Under the pieces are notes generated by a model. The model did not search any database and was not told the origin of the DNA. It saw only the letters and a list, made by a program, of their open reading frames with translations. A DNA stretch of 64,000 nucleotides from assembly GCA_018970025.1 (NCBI GenBank), contig JAGWXF010000006.1:51323-115322 (forward strand), read 5' to 3'. The translations under genes and the position numbers were made by a program. This document shows, in pieces, positions 34,566 to 43,970 of this stretch (the first letter of the stretch is position 1; each line of letters starts with the position of its first letter). This stretch comes from Actinomycetales bacterium. GTDB taxonomy: Bacteria; Actinomycetota; Actinomycetes; S36-B12.

Positions 34566-34666
34566 TGGACTTGCCCTTCCTTGCCGACAACTGCACGGAC
34601 GTACAGCGCCCTGGTGACGCCATTCGCGCCGCCCCGGACCACCCGGGGGTGCACTCCTGCTCGGAG

Positions 34667-34740
34667 TAGCGGAGGCCGGACTTGAACCGGCGACACAGCG
34701 ATTATGAGCCGCTTGCTCTACCAGACTGAGCTACCCCGCC
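34667..34740 (-). tRNA. tRNA-Met (anticodon CAT, elongator)
   Basis: The 74-base sequence has acceptor GGCGGGG pairing with CTCCGCT, D-arm GCTCAGTCTGGTAGAGC, anticodon loop CTCATAA with CAT, and T-arm GGTTCAAGTCC. The first pair is G-T rather than the mismatch of an initiator, and the anticodon stem lacks three consecutive G-C pairs, so it is the elongator. The CCA end is not encoded. Confidence 0.95.
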
Positions 34741-34785
34741 ACGGAAGCGGCGTCGTCCGGGCATACCGATCGACACCGCCATCCG

Positions 34786-34858
34786 AGCCCCAATACGGAA
34801 TCGAACCGTAGACCTTCTCCTTACCATGGAGACGCTCTGCCGACTGAGCTATTGGGGC
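34786..34858 (-). tRNA. tRNA-Thr (anticodon GGT)
   Basis: The 73-base sequence has acceptor GCCCCAA pairing fully with TTGGGGC, anticodon stem TCTCC/GGAGA with loop ATGGTAA (anticodon GGT), and T-arm GGTTCGATTCC. It reads threonine ACC and ACU. It lies upstream of tRNA-Met and rpmG, likely in one transcript. Confidence 0.96.
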
Positions 34859-34871
34859 GCAAAGCCTCGCA

Positions 34872-34901
34872 AGCGTACACAAGGGGGCGGCAGGGTCTGA
34901 A
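34872..34901 (-). promoter_or_regulatory. candidate promoter for the tRNA-Thr/tRNA-Met/rpmG unit
   Basis: TTCAGA (34901-34896) and TACGCT (34877-34872) are 18 bases apart on the minus strand, placing the transcript start about seven bases before the tRNA-Thr 5' end. This is the spacing expected of a tRNA promoter. Confidence 0.5.
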
Positions 34902-34941
34902 ATCGTCCCCCGAAGCCGCCGGCGACCGGCAGGATCGGCAC

Positions 34942-35904
34942 ATGACCGATGCGCCCTCCCCTGCCTTCGTCCAGGTGCCCAAGCACCTGAAGTGGACCGC
35001 CGCCGACATGCCTGACCTCACCGGTCGCCTGGCGATCGTCACCGGCGCAAACTCTGGGCTGGGCTGGTGGACCACCAGGGCCCTGGCCGAGCATGGAGCG
35101 CAGGTGACGATGGCCGTCCGCAACCAGGGGAAGGGGCAGGCCGCGGCCGCGCAGATGCCCGGGAGCGTGGAGGTCGAGGTCCTCGACCTGGCCGACCTGG
35201 GCAGCGTGCGCGCGTTCGCCGAGCGCTGGTCAGCCGCCCACCCGCAGGGCCTGGACCTGCTGATCAACAACGCCGGCATCATGGCGGTGCCCCGTCGGCT
35301 GACCGCCGATGGGTACGAGACCCAGTTCGCCACCAACCACCTGGGACACTTCGCCCTCACCGGCCTGCTCCTGCCGGCCCTGGCCGCCCGGCCGAATACC
35401 CGCGTGGTCACCGTCTCCAGCCAGGCGCATCGATTCGGCCGGATGCAGTTCGACGACCTGATGGGCGAGCGCCGCTACAACGCCTGGCGGGCCTACGGCC
35501 AGAGCAAGCTCGCCAACCTGCTGTTCACCAGCGAACTGCAGCGCCGGCTCGACCTGGCCGGGCTGTCGATCACCGCATGCGCGGCCCACCCGGGCTTCGC
35601 AGCCACGAACCTCATCTTCGACGGCTTCCCTGGGGTCGAGCAGCGGTCAATCGCCGACCGCATCAAGGCGTTCGGCAGCCGGACCTTCGCGCAGTCCGCC
35701 GAGCAGGGTGCCCTGCCGACCCTGTTCGCCGCCACCTACCCAGGGCTGCCCGGTGACACCTACGTGGGCCCGGACGGCTTCGGGGAGCAGCGCGGCCACC
35801 CCCGGATCGTCGCCAGGTCCGCCCCCGCGAGCGATCCCGAGGATGCCAGGCGACTGTGGCAGCTCAGCGAGGAGCTGACCGGCATCACCTACCCCTTCGA
35901 CTGA
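34942..35904 (+). CDS. short-chain dehydrogenase/reductase
   Basis: The 320-residue NAD(P)-dependent oxidoreductase has the cofactor motif TGANSGLGWWT at about residues 37-47, NNAG (in LLINNAGIMAV), a Ser in VSSQAHRFG and the catalytic YGQSK (Tyr-x-x-x-Lys). The layout, including NHLGHFALTGLLLPAL, matches retinol dehydrogenase or WW-domain oxidoreductase-like SDRs. The substrate cannot be told. ATG 34942 follows AGGA; the longer upstream frame runs through tRNA-Thr and is not used. It stands alone on the plus strand and converges with manA. Confidence 0.9.
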   Translation: MTDAPSPAFVQVPKHLKWTAADMPDLTGRLAIVTGANSGLGWWTTRALAEHGAQVTMAVRNQGKGQAAAAQMPGSVEVEVLDLADLGSVRAFAERWSAAHPQGLDLLINNAGIMAVPRRLTADGYETQFATNHLGHFALTGLLLPALAARPNTRVVTVSSQAHRFGRMQFDDLMGERRYNAWRAYGQSKLANLLFTSELQRRLDLAGLSITACAAHPGFAATNLIFDGFPGVEQRSIADRIKAFGSRTFAQSAEQGALPTLFAATYPGLPGDTYVGPDGFGEQRGHPRIVARSAPASDPEDARRLWQLSEELTGITYPFD

Positions 35905-35944
35905 CGCGGTGTCCGCCTCAGCGCTGTGCCTCGCCTCATCCCGG

Positions 35945-36985
35945 CTACGGGCCGACAGGGGCATCAGGTGCCGGCGGGCGGCACGCCATCGCTACGACAT
36001 CGCCCTCCACGACCCAGGAACCGGCCGCGTGCGGCAGCAGCACCGCCATCCCGCGAGCAAGGTCCACCGGGCTGGCCTCGGTGCGCAGGGTGCCCGTCCC
36101 CTCCAGGACGAGCAGCACCCCGAAGCCGGCGTCGACCGAGACTGGCCCGGCACTGGCATCGACCCGGTGGATGCGGAAGTAGGCGTCTGCCCGCTCGGGC
36201 AGGGCAGTGCGCAGCCCGGCCGCATCGATCTGCTCCCGGGTCAGCGTCAGGGCATCCAGGTCAGCGGGGCTGACCGCCGTTCGATCGACCGCCTCGAGGA
36301 CCACCTCGAAGCCGAGGTCGAGGTGACCGTCCGCGCGGCCGTCGACTGCGAACTCGCGCCACTCCAGCAGGATCGACAGGTCCGTGGGCTCCTGCAGCTC
36401 AAGGACGAAGACACCGGCCGGCACGCTGTGCGGCAGCCCGGCCGGGACGAGCATCGCATCGCCGGGCTTGACCGCCTTGCGTCGCAGCGATGCCAGCAGG
36501 GCGTCGGCGTCCTCGGCATCCACCCATGAGCGAAGCTGGGCCATAGAGACGGCATCGCTGAAGCCGACCCCGACCTCGGCACCCGCCGGGGCATCCAGGA
36601 CGTACCAGGCCTCCGTCTTGCCGTGCACCATCCCGAGGTGGGCCGAGGCGAAGGCCCGGTTCGGGTGCAGGTGCACCGGCAGCCGCTGGTCGAGGTCGAG
36701 GAGCTTGATCAGCACCTCCGTGCTGCTGCCGTAGCGCTGGACGTGCGCTGGCCCGAGCCAGGCCGTCGGGTCGGCCTCGATGGCCTCCGCCAGCAGGCGG
36801 CCGTCAGGTAGGCGGGTCAGGCCCTGGGGCGCCTGCCCGAATCGCGTCGTCGTCGATGCCAGCCACTCCTCCGGCCGCATCGGCCCGCCGGGGCCGTTGC
36901 GCAGGGCGCCGATGCGGTTGCCCCCGCGATAGAAGTGGTCGAACTGGTTGCAGGGCAGCAGGATCGGCGCTCCAGGACTGCTCAT
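35945..36985 (-). CDS. manA: class I mannose-6-phosphate isomerase-like protein
   Basis: This 346-residue protein has the type I phosphomannose isomerase layout. Metal ligands are seen in LPVHLHPNRAF (two His near residues 105-107), in MVHGKTEAWYVL (Glu near 125), and later in VPAGLPHSVPAG. It interconverts mannose-6-phosphate and fructose-6-phosphate. The start is ATG 36985, with GGAGGG upstream; the open frame goes further up but overlaps xylB. It follows xylB by 10 bases, so it is co-transcribed with the xylose genes. A sugar isomerase of other specificity in this family is possible. Confidence 0.85.
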   Translation of the reverse strand: MSSPGAPILLPCNQFDHFYRGGNRIGALRNGPGGPMRPEEWLASTTTRFGQAPQGLTRLPDGRLLAEAIEADPTAWLGPAHVQRYGSSTEVLIKLLDLDQRLPVHLHPNRAFASAHLGMVHGKTEAWYVLDAPAGAEVGVGFSDAVSMAQLRSWVDAEDADALLASLRRKAVKPGDAMLVPAGLPHSVPAGVFVLELQEPTDLSILLEWREFAVDGRADGHLDLGFEVVLEAVDRTAVSPADLDALTLTREQIDAAGLRTALPERADAYFRIHRVDASAGPVSVDAGFGVLLVLEGTGTLRTEASPVDLARGMAVLLPHAAGSWVVEGDVVAMACRPPAPDAPVGP

Positions 36986-36995
36986 GGCATCCCTC

Positions 36996-38447
36996 CTAGT
37001 GGCTGCCGCGCATGCGCACCATCGATCGCACGGCGGCGTACTGATCTCGGATCGACGGTACCCCAGGCGCGTCGAACACCTGCGTGCCCTGCAGGGACCA
37101 GGCCGGCGGCCCTGCGGCGCCGCTTGCGCACCATGCCGCCTGCCGGGCCGCGCCATCAGCGACGTACTCGCTGGCTGCCGGCACCTCGACCGGCAGGCCG
37201 AGCACCATCGGGGCCAGGGCGCGCATGGCCGGGGCGGCCGCCCCGCCGCCGACCAGGAGGATCCGTCGCGGCTGCACCCCATGGGCGACCAAGGCATCGA
37301 GGCCATCAGACAGCCCGCACAGCACCCCTTCGAAGGCAGCGCGCGCCAGGTTCTCGGCCGTGGCATTGGCCAGGGTGAGCCCGTGGATCGCACCGGTGGC
37401 ATCCGGCAGGTTGGGGGTGCGCTCGCCTTCGAGGTAGGGGACGAGGACCAGCCCGCCGCTGCCCGGATCGGCGGCCAGGGCAAGGTCGGACAGGCCTGCA
37501 TGGCTGACCTGCAGCATCCGCGCGGTGGCATCGAGGACCCGAGCGGCGTTCAGGGTGCACACCAGGGGCAGGAAGTGACCGGTCGCGTCAGCGAAGCCGG
37601 CCACCGACCCCGATGGATCGGCGGACGGCACCAGCGAGACCGCGCAGACCACGCCGGAGGTGCCGATCGACACCACCACGTCGCCGACTCCGGCGCCAAG
37701 GCCCAGGGCGGCAGCGGCATTGTCGCCGGCGCCCGGGCCAAGCAGGACACCCGATGGCGTGTGCCCGGCACCGTCGCCCGGGCCGAGCACCCGCGGCACG
37801 GCCAGGTCGCGGCCGAAGGCCAGCTCGAGCAGGTCGGGCCGGTAGGCCTCCTGCGCCGGCGACCAGTAGCCGGTGCCGCTGGCGTCGCTGCGATCGGTGG
37901 TGAGCGTCGCGAGGTCAACGGTGTCACCGGTGATGTCGTCCAGGCTGCTCGCACCGCGCAGCAGGGCCGTCGCCCAGTCATGCGGCAGGCACACGGCCGT
38001 CACCTGGCGCGCGCGCTCCGGCTCATGCTCGGCCAGCCAGCGCAGCTTGGTCACCGTGAAGGACGCAACGGGTACCGAGCCGACTGCCTGCGCCCAGGCC
38101 AGGTCGCCGGGCTGGCCAGTGCGCTGGGCCAGCTCGGCCTGCAGGTCCGTCGCCGCCTGGGCCGATCGGGTGTCATTCCACAGCAGGGCATCGCGGACGA
38201 CCCGGCCGTCGGCATCCAGGCAGACCATCCCGTGCTGCTGGCCGCCCACCGCGATCGCCTCGACATCGTCCAGGCCACCGGCCTCGGTCAGGGCACTGCG
38301 CAGCGCCACCGCCCAGGCCGCGGGGGCCACCTCGGTGCCGTCCGGATGCGATGCCCTGCCCGAGCGGACCAGCGCACCGGTCTGGGCATCGCGGATGACG
38401 ACCTTGCAGGACTGCGTCGAGGTGTCGACGCCGGCCACCAGCCCCAT
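36996..38447 (-). CDS. xylB: xylulokinase (FGGY family)
   Basis: XylB phosphorylates D-xylulose to xylulose-5-phosphate with ATP. The 483-residue product has the N-terminal FGGY motif [19 protein letters not shown], the substrate segment [12 protein letters not shown], and the nucleotide-binding segment [12 protein letters not shown], with the C-terminal [17 protein letters not shown]. Length is typical. It lies three bases after xylA and 10 bases before manA. Confidence 0.94.
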   Translation of the reverse strand: MGLVAGVDTSTQSCKVVIRDAQTGALVRSGRASHPDGTEVAPAAWAVALRSALTEAGGLDDVEAIAVGGQQHGMVCLDADGRVVRDALLWNDTRSAQAATDLQAELAQRTGQPGDLAWAQAVGSVPVASFTVTKLRWLAEHEPERARQVTAVCLPHDWATALLRGASSLDDITGDTVDLATLTTDRSDASGTGYWSPAQEAYRPDLLELAFGRDLAVPRVLGPGDGAGHTPSGVLLGPGAGDNAAAALGLGAGVGDVVVSIGTSGVVCAVSLVPSADPSGSVAGFADATGHFLPLVCTLNAARVLDATARMLQVSHAGLSDLALAADPGSGGLVLVPYLEGERTPNLPDATGAIHGLTLANATAENLARAAFEGVLCGLSDGLDALVAHGVQPRRILLVGGGAAAPAMRALAPMVLGLPVEVPAASEYVADGAARQAAWCASGAAGPPAWSLQGTQVFDAPGVPSIRDQYAAVRSMVRMRGSH

Positions 38448-38450
38448 GGG

Positions 38451-39632
38451 TCAGCGGGCGCCGAGCAGGTGATCGATGGCCAGCTGCTGCAGGGCGACGA
38501 AGCCGTAGCCCGCCTCGCCGATCGCGTCAGCGTCGACCTCGTCGACTGCAGGCAGGTCTCGGTAGGTCTCCCCCGGGGCCAGGGTCGGCTGGCGCAGCTC
38601 GGCGATCCGGCTGCGCTCCATGGCCTCCTGCACCTTCGGATCGGCACGGAAGGACGCCGCCCGCTCGCGCAGGAGCAGGTAGGTGCGCATATTGGACGCA
38701 GCCGATGCCCAGACACCGTCCATGTCCTCGGTGCGCAGCGGCTTGTAGTCGAAGTGGCGCATGCCGTCATAGCCGGCGGACTCCAGCAGGTCGACCAGGA
38801 AGAACGCATTGATCAGGTCGCCGTGGCCAAAGACAAGATCCTGGTCGTACTTGATGCCGCGCTGGCCATTGAGGTCGATGTGGAAGAGCTTGCCGGACCA
38901 CAGCGCCTGGGCGATCCCGTGCATGAAGTTCAGGCCGGACATCTGCTCGTGGCCGACCTCGGGATTCAGCCCCACCATGTCGGGGTACTGCAGCTGCTCG
39001 ATGAAGCCCAGGCCGTGACCGACCGTCGGCAGCAGGATGTCGCCGCGCGGCTCATTGGGCTTGGGCTCCAGGGCGAACCGGATGCCGTACCCCTGGTCGA
39101 TGACGTACTGGCACAGGACGTCGACCGCCTCCTTGTAGCGATCGAGGGCGGCGCGGATGTCCTTCGCGGAGTCGACCTCGGCGCCCTCGCGGCCGCCCCA
39201 CATGACGTAGATCGACGCACCGAGGTCGGCGGCGAGGTCGAGGTTGCGCATCACCTTGGCGATCGCGTAGCGCCGTACCTGGCGGTCATTGGAGGTGAAG
39301 GCGCCATCCTTGAAGATCGGGTGGCTGAACAGGTTGGTCGTCATCATCGGGACCTGCATCCCGGTCCGGGCCAGGGCCGCCTTGAAGCGGTCGATGTGCT
39401 GGGTGCGAGCGGCGTCATCGGACCCGAAGGGGATCAGGTCATCGTCGTGGAAGGTGACCCCGTATGCGCCGAGCTCCGACAGCCGCTCCACCGACTCGAC
39501 CGGGTCGAGCGGGGGCCGGGTCGCGTCCCCGAAGGGATCGCGCGCCTGCCAGCCGACCGTCCACAGGCCGAAGGTGAAGTGGTCGCTCGGCTGCGGCGTC
39601 AGGTCGCTCGGCTGCGGCGTCAGGTCGCTCAT
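38451..39632 (-). CDS. xylA: xylose isomerase
   Basis: XylA converts D-xylose to D-xylulose using two divalent metals. The 393-residue product has the catalytic His in [12 protein letters not shown], the metal Glu in [13 protein letters not shown], and [19 protein letters not shown] with further ligands, and ends near [16 protein letters not shown]. This is the shorter actinobacterial type. The N-terminus has SDLTPQP twice, from a 21-base duplication; the first copy may be extra. It is followed within four bases by xylB. No XylR gene was found nearby. Confidence 0.96.
   Translation of the reverse strand: MSDLTPQPSDLTPQPSDHFTFGLWTVGWQARDPFGDATRPPLDPVESVERLSELGAYGVTFHDDDLIPFGSDDAARTQHIDRFKAALARTGMQVPMMTTNLFSHPIFKDGAFTSNDRQVRRYAIAKVMRNLDLAADLGASIYVMWGGREGAEVDSAKDIRAALDRYKEAVDVLCQYVIDQGYGIRFALEPKPNEPRGDILLPTVGHGLGFIEQLQYPDMVGLNPEVGHEQMSGLNFMHGIAQALWSGKLFHIDLNGQRGIKYDQDLVFGHGDLINAFFLVDLLESAGYDGMRHFDYKPLRTEDMDGVWASAASNMRTYLLLRERAASFRADPKVQEAMERSRIAELRQPTLAPGETYRDLPAVDEVDADAIGEAGYGFVALQQLAIDHLLGAR
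39581..39630 (-). repeat. 21-base tandem duplication at the 5' end of xylA
   Basis: The unit GGTCGCTCGGCTGCGGCGTCA-like tract (21 bases) occurs at 39581-39601 and 39602-39622, then partly up to the start codon. It duplicates the N-terminal heptapeptide SDLTPQP in frame. Confidence 0.93.
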
Positions 39633-39689
39633 CTGTGCTCCAGGTCGTGTGTGCGGGCGGGTGGAAAGGCCGAGGATCTCGATCGAGGC

Positions 39690-40973
39690 TCAGCGCGAGG
39701 TGATCGGGACGTAGTCGCGGAGCACCTCGCCGACGTAGACCTGCCGCGGGCGGCCGATCTTGGTATCCGGGTCGGAGATCATCTCCCGCCACTGGGCGAT
39801 CCAGCCGGGCAGTCGGCCGAGGGCGAACAGCACGGTGAACATCCGGGTCGGGAAGCCCATCGCCTTGTAGATCAGGCCGGTGTAGAAGTCGACATTGGGA
39901 TAGAGCTTGCGCGAGATGAAGAAGTCGTCGGCGAGGGCGACCTCCTCCAGCCGCAGTGCGATGTCCAGCAGCGGATCGCTGACGTTCAGCTGCTCGAACA
40001 CCTGGTGGGCCGTCTTCTTGACGATGGCCGCACGGGGGTCGTAGTTCTTGTACACCCGATGGCCGAAGCCCATGAGCTTCACGCCGTCCTGGCGATCCTT
40101 CACCTGGCGGATGAAGGTGTTCACTCCCCCGCCCTGGGCGTGGATGCCCTGCAGCATCTCCATGACGGCCTGGTTCGCCCCGCCGTGCAGGGGGCCGAAC
40201 AGGGCATTGATGCCAGCGGAGACGCTTGCGAACAGGTTGGCGTGCGAGGAGCCCACCAGTCGCACGGTGGAGGTCGAGCAGTTCTGCTCGTGGTCGGCAT
40301 GCAGCAGCAGGAGCAGGTTCAGCGCCCGGGAGATGACGGGGTCGACGACATACGGCTCGGCCGGCACGCCGAAGGTCATCCGCAGGAAGTTGTCGATGAA
40401 GCCCAGGTTGTTGTCCGGGTACATGAACGGCTGGCCCACGGACTTCTTGTATGCGTAGGCCGCGATGGTCGGGACCTTCGCCAGCAGGCGGATGGTGGAG
40501 ATCTCGACCTGCTGCGGGTCGAAGGGATCCAGCGAGTCCTGGTAGAACGTCGACAGGGCCGACACCGCCGAGGAGAGCACCGGCATCGGGTGCGCATCTC
40601 GCGGGAAGCCGTCGAAGAACTGGCGCAGCTCCTCGTGGAGCATGGTATGCCGACGGATCAGGCCCTTGAACTCGTCCAGCTCGGCTGCGGAAGGCAGGCT
40701 TCCGTAGATCAGCAGGTAGCTGGTCTCCAGGAAGGTCGACTGCTCGGCGAGCTGCTCGATGGGGTACCCGCGGTAGCGCAGGATCCCGGCGTCCCCGTCG
40801 ATGTAGGTGATCGCGGAGGTGCAGGCGGCCGTGTTCAGGAACCCGAAGTCCAGGGTGACCCGGCCGGTCTGCTGCAGCAGCGGCCCGATGCCGATGCCGC
40901 TCTCGCCGACGGATGCGGGGACCTCATTGAGCGGGAGCTCACCACCGGGGTAGTTGAGCGCGAATGTCGACAC
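39690..40973 (-). CDS. gltA: citrate synthase
   Basis: Citrate synthase joins acetyl-CoA and oxaloacetate at the entry to the TCA cycle. The 427-residue product has RGYPIEQLAEQSTFLE, the catalytic His region in FGPLHGGANQAVMEML, LMGFGHRVYKNYDPRA with the second His, and a C-terminal RPRQVYVGEVLRDYVPI. This is the longer type II form. Translation starts at GTG 40973, five bases after GGAGG. It lies between the dapC-like gene and xylA with gaps of about 60 bases on each side. Confidence 0.97.
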   Translation of the reverse strand: MSTFALNYPGGELPLNEVPASVGESGIGIGPLLQQTGRVTLDFGFLNTAACTSAITYIDGDAGILRYRGYPIEQLAEQSTFLETSYLLIYGSLPSAAELDEFKGLIRRHTMLHEELRQFFDGFPRDAHPMPVLSSAVSALSTFYQDSLDPFDPQQVEISTIRLLAKVPTIAAYAYKKSVGQPFMYPDNNLGFIDNFLRMTFGVPAEPYVVDPVISRALNLLLLLHADHEQNCSTSTVRLVGSSHANLFASVSAGINALFGPLHGGANQAVMEMLQGIHAQGGGVNTFIRQVKDRQDGVKLMGFGHRVYKNYDPRAAIVKKTAHQVFEQLNVSDPLLDIALRLEEVALADDFFISRKLYPNVDFYTGLIYKAMGFPTRMFTVLFALGRLPGWIAQWREMISDPDTKIGRPRQVYVGEVLRDYVPITSR

Positions 40974-41033
40974 GTCGTCCTCCTCGCCCGAAGCGTACCC
41001 ATCCGGGCGTGGGCGACACCAACGCCAGCGACG

Positions 41034-42125
41034 TCAGCCGGCCAGCCGCCGGGCGAACGCCTGCACATCGGCATCGGAGGCGGTCAGGGCCACCCGGACA
41101 TGCCGTTCGCCGGCCTCGCCGTAGAAGTCCCCGGGGGTCACCACGATCCCGCGATCAGCGAACCACGCGACGGTGTCCCAGCAGGGCTCGTCCCGGGTGC
41201 ACCACAGGTACAGGCCGGCCTCGCTGTGCTCGATGACGAAGCCGGCGGCCCGCAGTGCCGCGCGCATGACCTCCCGACGGGCCCGGTAGCGCTCCCGCTG
41301 TGCATCGACATGCGCGTCGTCCGCGAACGCAGCCGCCGCGGCCGCCTGGATGGGTGCCGGGGTCATCATCCCGGCGTGCTTGCGCACCTCGAGGATCTGC
41401 GCCACGAGGGCCGGGTCGCCCGCGACGAAGCCGAATCGGTAGCCCGCCATGTTCGAGCGCTTCGACAGCGAGTGCACCGCAAGCAGGCCCTCGTGGCTAC
41501 CAGCGCAGGCTCGCGGATCAAGGACGGAGACCGGTTCGGCATCCCAGCCGAGCTCGACATAGCACTCGTCGCTGGCCAGCACGGCCCCGATCGAGCGGGC
41601 ATACTGCGCGATCTCGGCCAGCCGCGGCGCACCGAGCACCCGGCCGGTGGGGTTGCCCGGGCTGTTGATCCAGATCAGTGACGCGTCGGGGACCTGCTCC
41701 GGCTCGTCGGTTGCGGTCATGCGGCAGCCGGCGAGAACGGCTCCTACCGCGTAGGTCGGATAGGCGATACGCGGCAGGACGACATGGTCGTCGGGCCCGA
41801 GGCCGAGCAGGGTGGGCAGCCAGGCGACGAGTTCTTTGGAGCCGATGGAGGGGATGACCGAGGTCGGCTCCACGTCGACGCTCAGGCGGCGGTGGAGCCA
41901 GCCAGCGCACGCCTGGCGGACGTCAAGCGTCCCGACCGTTGTCGGGTATCCGGGGGCATCGCTCGCCTCGGCCAGCGCCTGCTGGACGATGCCAGGTGTG
42001 GAATCGACCGGCGTGCCGACCGAGACGTCTACCGCGCCATCGGCGTGGCTCCTGGCCCGCTGAGCGAAGGGCGCGAGGACGTCCCAGGGAAAGTCGGGCA
42101 GGCGACGAGCTGCGGGACGGCTCAG
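41034..42125 (-). CDS. dapC: succinyldiaminopimelate transaminase-like aminotransferase, CTG start
   Basis: This PLP aminotransferase matches the actinobacterial DapC of lysine and peptidoglycan synthesis: RLPDFPWDVLAPFAQRA at the start, NSPGNPTGRVLG, and the catalytic Lys in AVHSLSKRSNMAGYRFGF. The conserved N-terminus has no ATG, GTG or TTG near it. CTG at 42125 is eight bases after GGAG and overlaps the ferredoxin stop codon (CTGA), giving 363 residues. The only alternative start, ATG at 42257, lies deep in the ferredoxin gene. DapC following a 7Fe ferredoxin gene is a known actinobacterial order. Confidence 0.9.
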   Translation of the reverse strand: MSRPAARRLPDFPWDVLAPFAQRARSHADGAVDVSVGTPVDSTPGIVQQALAEASDAPGYPTTVGTLDVRQACAGWLHRRLSVDVEPTSVIPSIGSKELVAWLPTLLGLGPDDHVVLPRIAYPTYAVGAVLAGCRMTATDEPEQVPDASLIWINSPGNPTGRVLGAPRLAEIAQYARSIGAVLASDECYVELGWDAEPVSVLDPRACAGSHEGLLAVHSLSKRSNMAGYRFGFVAGDPALVAQILEVRKHAGMMTPAPIQAAAAAAFADDAHVDAQRERYRARREVMRAALRAAGFVIEHSEAGLYLWCTRDEPCWDTVAWFADRGIVVTPGDFYGEAGERHVRVALTASDADVQAFARRLAG

Positions 42126-42448
42126 TGGTCGTGCTCCTGCGGCGGCACGCTCGCCAGCAGCGGGGCATCGAAGTCCTGAGCGCCCAACTTGGCCGCGCCG
42201 CCCGGTGAGCCGAGCTCGGCGAAGAACTCCGCGTTGGCCGCGGTGTAGTCCTTCCACTCCGCCGGCACATCGTCCTCGTAGAAGATGGCCTCAACCGGGC
42301 AGACCGGCTCGCAGGCACCGCAGTCGACGCACTCGTCGGGCTGGATGTACAGCATCCGACCGCCCTCGTAGATGCAGTCGACGGGGCACTCCTCGATGCA
42401 GGCCTTGTCCTTCAGGTCGACGCATGGGAAAGCGATGACGTAGGTCAC
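42122..42448 (-). CDS. fdxA: 7Fe ferredoxin
   Basis: FdxA is a small electron carrier with one [3Fe-4S] and one [4Fe-4S] cluster. The 108-residue product has cluster motifs CVDLKDKACIEECPVDCIYE and CVDCGACEPVCPVEAIFY, followed by the acidic C-terminal tail usual in actinobacteria. GTG 42448 follows GAGG by five bases; an upstream ATG (42481) is less likely. The gene is divergent from cysS and overlaps the dapC start. Confidence 0.96.
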   Translation of the reverse strand: MTYVIAFPCVDLKDKACIEECPVDCIYEGGRMLYIQPDECVDCGACEPVCPVEAIFYEDDVPAEWKDYTAANAEFFAELGSPGGAAKLGAQDFDAPLLASVPPQEHDH

Positions 42449-42533
42449 CTGGTCCTCCGGTTCCGCGGGTGAGCAAGTCACGGGTGATCGCGCACAACTT
42501 ACACGGCCCTAGGCTGGCAGCGGGAGGTACGCC

Positions 42534-43970
42534 GTGCGACTGCATGACACGTGGCGCAAGGACATCGTCGAGATCGTCCCCGCCACCCCGGGGGTGCTCC
42601 GGATCTACGCCTGCGGACCGACGGTCTACCGCGATGCCCACGTCGGCAACATGCGCACCTTCCTGCTGACCGACCTGATCCGGCGGACCGCCCAGTGGTC
42701 GGGAATGCAGGTCCGCCTGGTGCAGAACATCACCGACGTGGGACACATGGCCGACGACACCGGCCTCGGGGGCGCAGGCCTCGGCGGGATCGATGAGGGA
42801 CAGGGGGACACCGAAGATCGGGTGCTGCGGCAGGCGGCCGTGGAGGGCCGGGGCGCCCTGGACATCGCCCGGCACTACGAGGCCGCCTTCCACCGCGATC
42901 TCGCCGCACTCAACATCCACCCAGCCGATGACTATCCGCGAGCCAGCGAGTGGATCGATGCCATGGTCCGGCTGATCGAGCGGCTGATGACCACCGGGCA
43001 CGCGTATGTGGGTACCGACGGCTCGGTCTTCTTCGACGCGCGCAGCTACGCCGGGTACGGCGAACTCAGCGGCAATCGCCTTGACGACCTGCGCCCGGGC
43101 CACCGATTCGAGGGCAGCACCGACCCGGCAAAGCGATTCCATGCCGACTGGGCGCTGTGGAAGCACGCCGGGCCGACCCGGACGCAACTGGTCTGGGACA
43201 CACCGTGGGGCCGCGGATTCCCCGGCTGGCATACCGAGTGCAGTGCCATGAGCCTGGAGCTGCTCGGCGACTCCATCGACGTCCATACCGGAGGCATCGA
43301 CCTGCGCTTCCCACACCATGAGGACGAGCGGGCGCAGAGCAACTGCGCAACCGACAGGGAGGTCGTGCGGCACTGGGTGCATGCCGAGCACCTGCTCTTC
43401 GAGGGCCGCAAGATGAGCAAGTCGGCGGGCAACGTGGTGCTGGTCGCTGACATGGCTGGGCGCGGCCTCGACCCGCTCAGCCTGCGCCTGGCGTTCCTGC
43501 AGCATCGGTATCGGCAGCAGATGAACCTCACCTGGCAGGTGCTGCAGGCGGCCCACGACACCCTGCAGCGCTGGCGAGGCCGCGTCGCGGACTGGGCAAA
43601 CGAGCCGTCGGCGGCGGCGAGCGGCCCGCACGTGGAGCAGGTCGCAGCGCACTTCGCCGACGACCTGGACACCCCGCGCGCCATTCAGGTGCTGCGCGAA
43701 CTCGAGCGCGACACCACCGTCGCTGCCGGGTCGAAGTTCGAGACGTTCGCGATGCTCGACCGGCTGCTCGGCCTTGATCTCGCTCGCGACGTCGGCAGGG
43801 TCGCCCGCCCGGTTGACGTGCCCGCTGAGGTGCGCGACCTGGTGGATCGACGCGCACAGGCACGTGCCGACAAGGACTGGAAGGCCAGCGATGCCCTGCG
43901 CGATCAGATCAGCGCCCGTGGGTATGCGGTCATCGACACCCCCGATGGCCAGCAGGTGGGCCCGGCCTAG
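42534..43970 (+). CDS. cysS: cysteinyl-tRNA synthetase
   Basis: This 478-residue class I synthetase charges tRNA-Cys. It has YACGPTVYRDAHVGNMRTF with the HIGH-like HVGN, the zinc-ligand Cys in GWHTECSAMSLELLG and HHEDERAQSNCAT, and the KMSKS loop in GRKMSKSAGNVV. The C-terminus ends ARADKDWKASDALRDQISAR and TPDGQQVGPA, nearly the same segment as in the glycosyltransferase-like gene at 32.6-33.5 kb. GTG 42534 follows GGGAGG. The stop overlaps the VanW stop by four bases, tail to tail. It is CysRS rather than MshC, as the full C-terminal part is present. Confidence 0.95.
   Translation: MRLHDTWRKDIVEIVPATPGVLRIYACGPTVYRDAHVGNMRTFLLTDLIRRTAQWSGMQVRLVQNITDVGHMADDTGLGGAGLGGIDEGQGDTEDRVLRQAAVEGRGALDIARHYEAAFHRDLAALNIHPADDYPRASEWIDAMVRLIERLMTTGHAYVGTDGSVFFDARSYAGYGELSGNRLDDLRPGHRFEGSTDPAKRFHADWALWKHAGPTRTQLVWDTPWGRGFPGWHTECSAMSLELLGDSIDVHTGGIDLRFPHHEDERAQSNCATDREVVRHWVHAEHLLFEGRKMSKSAGNVVLVADMAGRGLDPLSLRLAFLQHRYRQQMNLTWQVLQAAHDTLQRWRGRVADWANEPSAAASGPHVEQVAAHFADDLDTPRAIQVLRELERDTTVAAGSKFETFAMLDRLLGLDLARDVGRVARPVDVPAEVRDLVDRRAQARADKDWKASDALRDQISARGYAVIDTPDGQQVGPA

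Noticed and set aside
36948..41681. Very long open frame (1577 codons) on the plus strand
   Set aside because: It is antisense to manA, xylB, xylA, gltA and part of dapC, which are all strongly supported. Its composition is Arg/Gln/Gly/His-rich with no recognisable domain, as expected from the shadow of GC-rich genes.
42449..42533. Promoter pair between fdxA and cysS
   Set aside because: Possible -10 boxes (TAGGCT on plus, TAAGTT on minus) are present but no acceptable -35 boxes lie at the right distance.
42534..43970. Identification of this gene as mshC (mycothiol ligase)
   Set aside because: The sequence has the CysRS-type CGPTVYxxxHVGN start and a full C-terminal part that MshC lacks, so CysRS is the better call.
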